Source: an uncultured Lachnospiraceae bacterium (GTDB taxonomy: Bacteria > Bacillota > Clostridia > Lachnospirales > Lachnospiraceae). Taken from it: 64,000 nucleotides of DNA. Of this stretch, positions 58,209 through 64,000 are shown piece after piece. Below the pieces are notes generated by a model. The model did no database searches, was not told the origin of the DNA, and was given only the letters and a program-made list of their open reading frames with translations. Every line of letters begins with the position of its first letter. Positions within the stretch are counted from its first letter, which is position 1. The translations under genes and the position numbers were made by a program. Location: assembly GCA_910579615.1 (NCBI GenBank), contig CAJTUA010000018.1:35972-99971 (forward strand). The letters run 5' to 3'.

Positions 58209-58442
58209 TTTTTAGGCTGATGTAAAATAGAGGAGTTGTGATGTTCCAACAGATTATGAAGTTGCACGTCAGCTTTGCCTATGTTGACCAATTGCAGGGT
58301 CTGCCTCAAAAACTGGGGGAGTATGGCATTGGGGCAGGAGAAGATTGTGCTGGTGGTGGACCATGGGATGGGGAAAAGCGAGGGGATGAGGACGATTTGG
58401 TTGGGGGAGGGGGGATGAGCTTGGGGTAGTATTTTTATGCAA

Positions 58443-58477
58443 GGTCTGCTATAGGTTTTGGATTGCCATAGCAGACC
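58443..58477. terminator. Stem-loop between convergent genes
   Basis: GGTCTGCTAT (58443-58452) with ATAGCAGACC (58468-58477). The only structure in the 58209-58531 gap. It probably ends the minus-strand unknown gene; the following T run is poor. Confidence 0.5.
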
Positions 58478-58531
58478 CTGGTTGTGAATGCTTTTTGCTT
58501 CGGGTTTATGATTTGTCGGAAACTTTTATGC

Positions 58532-59950
58532 TTACATCATGCCGTTGATGATAATCGAAGCATTGTTTTTTCCGCCGCGCCAGTCGCTTCCGGTTTTTGC
58601 GATAGTAATGGTATAGCGGTTATCGCCATAGTATATCAACCGGTAGTGTTTTCCGTCTTCCGTGATTGTAAAACCAATGCCTTGCAGTTGCTGCCTGACT
58701 GAACTGGAGATTGTTTTGCAGTCCTGTAAAATGTTTTTAATTTTCTTTTTTCGTTGGGTGCTGATACGTTGGTAGTTGTTATTTTGCAAGACATCCCGCA
58801 GTACATCTGCCCGCCTGCTTCTGTTCGCGGTATTTTTTAGTTTTTCCTCCAGGATATCCAGAATTATCTCGCGGATTTCGCCCTGATAAAATTCTTCCTC
58901 ATTGCCAAAATAAAGAAGGGGAATGCTGTCTGTTGAATTCAGTTTTGCGCGTAGGCCCTGATTTTCGTATGTAAGTGTCTCGTTTGTTCTTGTTAATTCC
59001 TCGATTTGCTGTTGGAGTTTTTTCATATCTTCATCCACGGATTCTATCAGGGCATCGGATTCATTTTTTGCATGTTCAATAGCTAGCCGTTCTTCTTTTT
59101 GGGTAATTAATTTGTCCCGCAACAGTGCATTGTTGACTCCCTGCCAGGTATATAGTGTATCTATCATTTTGGAATTGCAATATTGGATAACGTTTCCGAT
59201 TACTTTTTTCATTAGAATAGTATTTCCGCCATCATATGCCCGGTAGAAATATCTTTTATGCTCCGCTGCTTGATTGGGATAGTAAATACCGATTGCTCCG
59301 TGGTATTCATTCTGCTGGTTGCATGCAGTTTTTAACCTGGAATTAAGCCATCCATCTTTTTGGACGAGGACATGGGCTATCCCTTTTAGGTGGCGGGAAA
59401 TCAGCTTGATGTTGACCGGGAATTCGTCATAATATGTTTTGGAAATATAAATAACGGGTAATTGGTATTTGCTATTGCCGTTGATAATATTTGCGAGCAG
59501 TCCTATATTGTTTTCGTCAATAAGGATGGGAGTGCGCAATATGGGCAAATCACCATCGGTTTTAAGATAGTCTTTTTCAATCAACAGGGTTATGAAATGC
59601 GGTGTTGAAAAAGTCGGATTCGAGGTAAGGGCAGTTTCCATATAGTTACGGTCAAGTCGAATTGCCATTTTCATTTCGTTAAAATTCATGACATAATCGG
59701 TATCCCAGACGATACCATCGGATGTTGTTTTTTCGTAGCGGATTGCGATAATATTTTGATTGCGGTATTCCTCGATTGCAAGCCAGAGCTTGTCATTGCC
59801 GTACCGGATATTCCGTTCGCCATTCCAATGAATTCCCGGGATAATATTTTCTTTATGAGGACTGCCCTGATTCCAGTCGATTACCAGTTGTATGAAATCG
59901 TCTTTTGTCATTGAGTCATTGATTGCCAACATGGTTGAGAATAATAACAT
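58532..59950 (-). CDS. Unknown coiled-coil protein with a HicA-like C-terminus
   Basis: 472 aa. Residues 1-260 form an uncharacterised mixed region (DSMTKDDFIQLVIDWNQGSP, GLLANIINGNSKYQLPVIYI, GAIGIYYPNQAAEHKRYFYR). Residues about 270-330 are a coiled coil (EDMKKLQQQIEELTRTNETL). Residues about 340-410 are helical with RADVLRDVLQNNNYQR. The last 45 residues, GFTITEDGKHYRLIYYGDNR, then YTITIAKTGSDWRGGKNNAS, resemble the HicA double-stranded-RNA-binding-type fold (GKHYxL...GDxRY...SDxRxGKN). GGAGGGA is 6 bases upstream; promoter at 60048-60076. AT-rich and isolated, so an accessory, possibly defence-related, gene; I do not recognise its family. Confidence 0.6.
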   Translation of the reverse strand: MLLFSTMLAINDSMTKDDFIQLVIDWNQGSPHKENIIPGIHWNGERNIRYGNDKLWLAIEEYRNQNIIAIRYEKTTSDGIVWDTDYVMNFNEMKMAIRLDRNYMETALTSNPTFSTPHFITLLIEKDYLKTDGDLPILRTPILIDENNIGLLANIINGNSKYQLPVIYISKTYYDEFPVNIKLISRHLKGIAHVLVQKDGWLNSRLKTACNQQNEYHGAIGIYYPNQAAEHKRYFYRAYDGGNTILMKKVIGNVIQYCNSKMIDTLYTWQGVNNALLRDKLITQKEERLAIEHAKNESDALIESVDEDMKKLQQQIEELTRTNETLTYENQGLRAKLNSTDSIPLLYFGNEEEFYQGEIREIILDILEEKLKNTANRSRRADVLRDVLQNNNYQRISTQRKKKIKNILQDCKTISSSVRQQLQGIGFTITEDGKHYRLIYYGDNRYTITIAKTGSDWRGGKNNASIIINGMM

Positions 59951-60047
59951 TTAAACTCCCTCCTTCGTTTTGACCGTTGAAGATATTGCAGATAGCATAT
60001 TGTTATTTTGCATCGTTTTGCAATAAGTTTCCTTGTAATTAATAAAA

Positions 60048-60076
60048 ATTATATCGTCTTTTCGCCGGATTTTCAA
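60048..60076 (-). promoter_or_regulatory. Promoter of the coiled-coil gene
   Basis: Minus strand: TTGAAA (60071-60076), 17-bp spacer, TATAAT (60048-60053), about 100 bases before the ATG. Nothing else is visible in 59951-60244. Confidence 0.7.
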
Positions 60077-60244
60077 TAACTATCAGGGGAGTGTTAGGGG
60101 ATTTTTGGTAACAGATAAATGAAATACATTATTAGATGCAGTTGGACGAACTGTGATTTCCGGAATTTACATATTTGTGGAAATAGTTGGGCATCATTCT
60201 TGGAATACTGAAATATAGCCGCATCATTTTAAGTAAAATGGAAT

Positions 60245-60727
60245 TTATTTTGAAAAATACTTGTTATACTCCCTAAACAACAAATTCCTTCGTTTGTTGT
60301 TCTGACTTTTATATAGATTGTGAAACTTATCAACGATTGACACATTACAAAACCCCTTATTTACAAAGAATTCATACTTCCCTTGCGAAAAAGGATATTC
60401 TTCAACTTCCCATTTCGCGTCCTTGTTATTTTTAATGATAACCTCTCCCCAATAAACAGACATAATGTTTTCAAATTCTTTTTGCAATAATACTAATTTA
60501 TCGAATGCATTTTTCTCGTACAAATCAAAATACCATTTTTCTAAATGTTTTAGGCTTTCAATTGTATAGTCAGGAAAAAACGCAGAGTCTTGTGAACGGA
60601 TAGCCTTTAGCCTGTTTAATAAATTATCTTTGTATGAAATAAAGTAATTCTCTGCTTCCGATATATCACTAAATTCGTTTAGAATTTCCCCGTATTTCAT
60701 TGCTGTATTTAAGCTATGTTCAGACAT
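60245..60727 (-). CDS. Hypothetical protein, accessory region
   Basis: 160 aa. MSEHSLNTAMKYGEILNEFS starts a mainly helical protein; YWGEVIIKNNKDAKWEVEEY and PFSQGKYEFFVNKGFCNVSI resemble the C-terminal parts of small SUKH/immunity-like proteins but no family is assigned. Start 60727 is chosen with AAAGGA 10 bases upstream; ATG 60736 is too near it. AT-rich, typical of cargo. Confidence 0.5.
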   Translation of the reverse strand: MSEHSLNTAMKYGEILNEFSDISEAENYFISYKDNLLNRLKAIRSQDSAFFPDYTIESLKHLEKWYFDLYEKNAFDKLVLLQKEFENIMSVYWGEVIIKNNKDAKWEVEEYPFSQGKYEFFVNKGFCNVSIVDKFHNLYKSQNNKRRNLLFREYNKYFSK

Positions 60728-60781
60728 CCTATCCATATCCTTTCTGTGATTTTTAATTGGACGAATATTTGTTTAATGGAA

Positions 60782-60993
60782 TCACTTTAATCTGTAATAG
60801 CAGATATTTTTCCCGGAGCCTTCCCGATTAAGTTCACCGGATGCTACCAGTTTACGAAGTGCACCCTCGATGGAACTTATGCTGAGAGATGGACAAAGTT
60901 CACGAATGTTCTGCTTAGTAAAATGGCCGATTTTATTCATCGTAGCACGTCTTACTGTTTCCCGGGCGGGGGGGAGGTTGACCGAATACTCGG
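60782..60993 (-). pseudogene. C-terminal remnant of a winged-helix (Fic/HTH-type) protein
   Basis: An open reading without a start: VRRATMNKIGHFTKQNIREL, then CPSLSISSIEGALRKLVASG, ELNREGSGKNICYYRLK and TGA at 60782-60784. This is the winged-helix tail seen at the end of many Fic or ATP-binding proteins. Its upstream half is missing where the recombinase element begins (about 61000). Confidence 0.6.
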
Positions 60994-61024
60994 AAATGTT
61001 TTGTTTTGAGGCTGTTTATACTAT

Positions 61025-62700
61025 TTACTTCTGTACCTTTGACATCGACACGATACATTCAACGGTATTACCCCTTTCCCACAAAAGCCGCCTTATCTCA
61101 TGACCGTCACGGTATATCGGGAAATTGAACTCTATTGACTTCAAAGGCTTTTCCGACTCACTGTTTGGATATATCTGAACTTCCTTTATCAGATAAGTAA
61201 TTAGGCTTTTCTTTTCCTCGTCACTTATTATATCATACAGTTTCCCGAAATTCTACATAATTTTATAAATATTATCCAACGTGATAGCTTCCATTTCGAT
61301 AGAACTTCTTCTTAATTTGGCATCCTCAATGCGTTCTTCCAGCTCTACCATCGTATCATACAAAGCATCAAGCCTTAATGTCATATCATGGATTTTCCTC
61401 TCTCGGAAACGGGCATCTAATGGCAGATTATCTATCTCTTGCTCCAAACGAGCTTTGTTCAAATCAACCTCCTTTAGCTTACCCTCATAATTTGCAAGTT
61501 CTTTATCTATGGTACTTGTATCTGTCTGAACACCGATTCGTTTTTCTATTTCCTCGGCAAAATACTTATCGCTTACTAATTCCTTAATTGCTTCTATTAC
61601 AAGCGGCTCTATATCTGTTTTCCTTAAAGATGCTTTATAGTCGCAATGATGTCCCCGTTCTTGCTTGTTTCTGCCGCATATATAATAATAAACTTCCTTA
61701 TATGTGCCGTCCTTATTCGTCCAAGCGTGTTTGTTCGTATACATGGGACTACCACAAAGAGGACACTTTAATACGCCTGTTAATAGATGTGACCTATCTT
61801 TACCAATCTTTGACGGCTGTTTTATTCCAGTCGCCGCCCGTTTTGCATGAACTTTCTCCCACAATTCCTCGCTAACAATCCCTTCGTGCTGTCCGTCCTC
61901 TAAGATATAGTCATCCACATGAATCTGCTTATACTCATTCTTTGTTCCTTTAACTTTTTCTCTCGTTCTTCTTCCATAAGCAATTTTGCCGCAATAAACG
62001 GGATTATCTAATATTTGCCTTATCAGATGGCTGCTCCATGTTTCCAGTTTTCCATTCTGGCGTGGTATTTTCTTAATGCCTTGAAGATTAAGATATTTTG
62101 CAACTCCACCAAGTCCTATATCGGAACTTCCGAACTTGTCAAAAATAATGCGGATAGCTTCAGCCTCATTTTCCTCTATTAAAAGCTGATTATCTTTCAG
62201 ATAATATCCATAAGGAGCAAAACCTCCATTCCAACCACCCTGTCTCGCTTTTTCTCTGCGTCCGTTCATGGTCTGCTCAATAATGTTTTCTCTTTCAATT
62301 TCTGCAACAGCAGATAAAACAGATATCAAGAGCTTTCCACTTGTTTGGGAAGAATCAATACCCTCCTCAATACAGATAAGGTTAATACCATATGACTGTA
62401 CAAACTCCAAGGAATTTAATATATCTGCTGCATTTCTCCCAAAACGAGAAAGCTTATACACAAGAATGTAATCTATCTCCAAACCGTTCTTTATGTCTGA
62501 AAGCATTTTCTTAAAGGCAGGTCGCCCCTCAATGGATTTACCAGACTTTCCTGCATCCTCATATATTCCTACAATTTCCATTTCCTCTCGGTCAGCAAAC
62601 CGTTTCAGACTATTTTTCTGTCCCTCCAGACTGTACCCATCTACCTGCATTTCTGTACTTACTCTTGGATACAGAACACATTTTTCCCTTCTCGATTCAT
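61025..62700 (-). pseudogene. Large serine recombinase, disrupted by a 5' frameshift and an in-frame amber codon
   Basis: Large serine recombinase of an integrative element. The intact reading 61253-62650 has the resolvase core (DYILVYKLSRFGRNAADILN, GKLLISVLSAVAEIERENII), the recombinase domain (GGWNGGFAPYGYYLK, NPVYCGKIAYGRRT) and the zinc ribbon CPLCGSPMY...C...HHC. However the catalytic Ser motif YPRVSTEMQ lies upstream in a frame with no start; the best start (ATG 62700 after GGAGGTGGTAGA) is in another frame, changing within GGGAAAAATG. At the 3' end a TAG at 61253-61255 interrupts a tail (FGKLYDIISDEEKKSLITYL) that continues in frame to TAA at 61025, giving the family's usual length of about 540 aa. 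Confidence 0.82.
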
Positions 62701-62751
62701 TCTACCACCTCCGAATATTTTGGAAAATGCAATATGTATTGTTGCGTATCT

Positions 62752-62904
62752 CTACGCAACACAATCCAAATCCCGCAAAACAGTTTTTCCATATTTCTCT
62801 ACTATCTGCACCATAACATTGATAAAGAAATCAAATATTTCTGTTTCATTATCTGCATTTCTTTTCTTCTGTTCTGCACTTTGTAATACTTTATCATTTT
62901 CCAT
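62752..62904 (-). CDS. 50-aa conserved mobile-element protein
   Basis: Begins MENDKVLQSAEQKKRNADNE and ends with a helix VMVQIVEKYGKTVLRDLDC. GGAGGTATTCAA precedes ATG 62904. It sits between the recombinase and the PemK gene and resembles small proteins found next to serine recombinases in Lachnospiraceae elements. Function unknown. Confidence 0.6.
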   Translation of the reverse strand: MENDKVLQSAEQKKRNADNETEIFDFFINVMVQIVEKYGKTVLRDLDCVA

Positions 62905-62993
62905 TTGAATACCTCCGCTAAAGTAAACAGCTGTATGCTCTAAATTATAGAGATACAGCCGTAATATTTCCAACGTGCAAATTCATGTGCTTT

Positions 62994-63371
62994 TCAATTT
63001 AAAGCTTTCTTTTCATGCCTGTTACCAAGAGAAACACTAATGGCAAGAGCCTTATCAACTCTTGCCAGCACCTTATCGGGCAGCACTCCCATATGCTGTT
63101 TTAACCGCTGTTTATCAATTGTTCGTATCTGTTCAAGCAGAATAATCGAGTCTTTATCAAGCCCCTCAAAATCATTTACCGTGGTATGTGTCGGCAATTT
63201 AGCCTTTGTCTGTATTCGACTTGTAATAGCTGCAATTATAACCGTTGGGCTATGTCTATTGCCTATATCATTTGAAATGATAAGTACAGGACGTGTACCG
63301 CCCTGCTCCGAGCCGACAACAGGATTTAGGTCTGCGTAGAAGATGTCCCCACGCCTGATAATCCTTTCCAT
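62994..63371 (-). CDS. PemK/MazF family endoribonuclease toxin
   Basis: 125 aa. IIRRGDIFYADLNPVVGSEQ, GGTRPVLIISNDIGNRHSPT, VIIAAITSR and HTTVNDFEGLDKDSIILLEQ are the PemK/MazF core with the conserved GSEQGGTRPVLI loop. These toxins cut mRNA at short sites. No MazE/PemI antitoxin gene is next to it, as is common for the chromosomal housekeeping version in Firmicutes, but here it lies in an integrative element. AGGAGGT precedes ATG 63371 by 9-12 bases. Confidence 0.92.
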   Translation of the reverse strand: MERIIRRGDIFYADLNPVVGSEQGGTRPVLIISNDIGNRHSPTVIIAAITSRIQTKAKLPTHTTVNDFEGLDKDSIILLEQIRTIDKQRLKQHMGVLPDKVLARVDKALAISVSLGNRHEKKALN

Positions 63372-63903
63372 TATATGTTTGACCTCCTATCTGGATTTAG
63401 GCAGGGGGTTCCTGCCTATGTAGTAGCCAGATACAAGGAAGTGTTTAAGGTCGGCGGGGCATAAAAACAAAGCCCTGTTTCCATAGACCGCCCTGCATCT
63501 GGCTTGATATGATAGGAGCATTTCTATTTGTCCTCGACACCCCGAAATGCGGATACGTTAAACGTAAGGGAAGTCACCAAACGGTCAGCAGCGAACTGAC
63601 GCCACGGGAATCGCACCCCAACTGTCGGTCTGACAGAGCCGCCCTCATTGCCTGCGGCGGGTTGGCTACCGCTCGGACTGTGACTGGACGGGAGTATCAT
63701 TGTCCTCTTTGTGGGTCATGGCGAAATCGGGGGCTGCCCGATATTTTGAGTCGGTAGTTTCCGCTCACCACCTTTCATCGCTTCTGCTTTTCGGCAGGTC
63801 TTGGCGTACCGCTGCACACGCTTTTGCTCATCACAATCACAAAGAGAATGTATTTGGTGAATGGGTATTCGGTTGTCAAGGAGCTGCGGGAAGCCCATAG
63901 AAA

Positions 63904-63941
63904 AGCCCCCTCACTTTTCCAAAGGAAAAAATGAGGGGGCT
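63904..63941. terminator. Terminator at the right edge
   Basis: GCCCCCTCA (63905-63913) and TGAGGGGGC (63932-63940) with A/T-rich inner bases. It follows the gene cut by the edge. The gap 63372-63954 holds no convincing gene; a 60-codon minus reading at 63716-63898 lacks a ribosome site. Confidence 0.75.
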
Positions 63942-63954
63942 ATGCACGGAAAAT

Positions 63955-64000
63955 TTAATTTTCCAAAAGTTTTTTGAGCTTTTGCAGGATTTTCATGATG
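63955..64000 (-). CDS. 3' end of a gene cut by the right edge
   Basis: The reading IMKILQKLKKLLEN then TAA (63955-63957) enters from the right. Only about 14 residues are visible; no family can be named. Its position before a terminator and upstream of pemK fits another gene of the integrative element. Confidence 0.4.
   Translation of the reverse strand, partial: IMKILQKLKKLLEN

Noticed and set aside
58238..58429. 63-codon ORF after the XRE gene
   Set aside because: Gly/Asp-rich tail and no similarity; probably decayed sequence or untranslated.
63509..63757. 82-codon plus-strand ORF in the right gap
   Set aside because: No ribosome site; composition fits the untranslated region seen between genes of such elements.

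Overview
This 64 kb window is chromosomal DNA from an anaerobic low-to-mid-GC Firmicute, most likely a Lachnospiraceae-type Clostridium relative. The support is a large-type SRP RNA (Alu plus S domain), consensus TTGACA/TATAAT promoters with AGGAGG ribosome sites, an anaerobic radical-SAM activase, plant-cell-wall and host-glycan hydrolases, and a Lachnospiraceae-style integrative element at the right edge. No rRNA, tRNA or CRISPR array was seen.

Left part (1-13 kb, mostly minus strand): an ABC-F ATPase cut by the left edge, a large lipoprotein with a solute-binding domain, a low-complexity hypothetical, an SDR oxidoreductase, a GNAT acetyltransferase and a radical-SAM activase. Next comes a 902-codon ORF that joins a heparinase II/III-like protein to a complete TadA tRNA deaminase, then a DUF402 protein and a DeoR regulator with a strong promoter and a perfect palindromic operator. 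At least two families of short dispersed hairpin repeats lie between these genes.

Centre-left (13.1-26.4 kb, plus strand): an SRP RNA gene, then a co-directional cluster. It encodes a CNMP-fold protein, a JetA/MksF-like kleisin candidate, a JetB/MksE-like protein, a 1471-aa SMC/MukB-like ATPase, an orphan ABC ATPase and a TPR plus P-loop protein. The order matches the JetABC core of Wadjet or MksFEB condensin, but no JetD/TOPRIM nuclease is present. This is the best candidate for an undescribed system.

Middle (26.7-49 kb): a flavin reductase, a shikimate kinase-like protein and MurA; an ftsH remnant and a frameshifted DUF4143 ATPase remnant; an HD-GYP phosphodiesterase; a xylan-degradation operon (CE1-like esterase, GH43, lipoprotein GH10 xylanase); MarR, flavin-split-barrel and alpha/beta-hydrolase genes. 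A compact type I toxin-antitoxin locus follows: a 31-aa membrane toxin with a convergent antisense RNA, each with its own consensus promoter. After it come a two-gene DUF2135-like module, an MGMT-like protein, a beta-helix lipoprotein, a ferritin-like protein, an AraC/GyrI regulator and a GH27 alpha-galactosidase.

Right part (49-64 kb) is accessory and more AT-rich: a Fic protein overlapping a HEPN/AbiU2-like protein, an ABC-class predicted ATPase with a P-loop kinase-like partner, a MerR/TipAS regulator with a 19-bp-spacer promoter, and decayed ABC exporter genes. It continues with an XRE regulator, an unknown coiled-coil protein with a HicA-like C-terminus, and the end of an integrative element. 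That element carries a serine recombinase broken by a 5' frameshift and an in-frame amber codon, a small conserved ORF and a PemK/MazF toxin.
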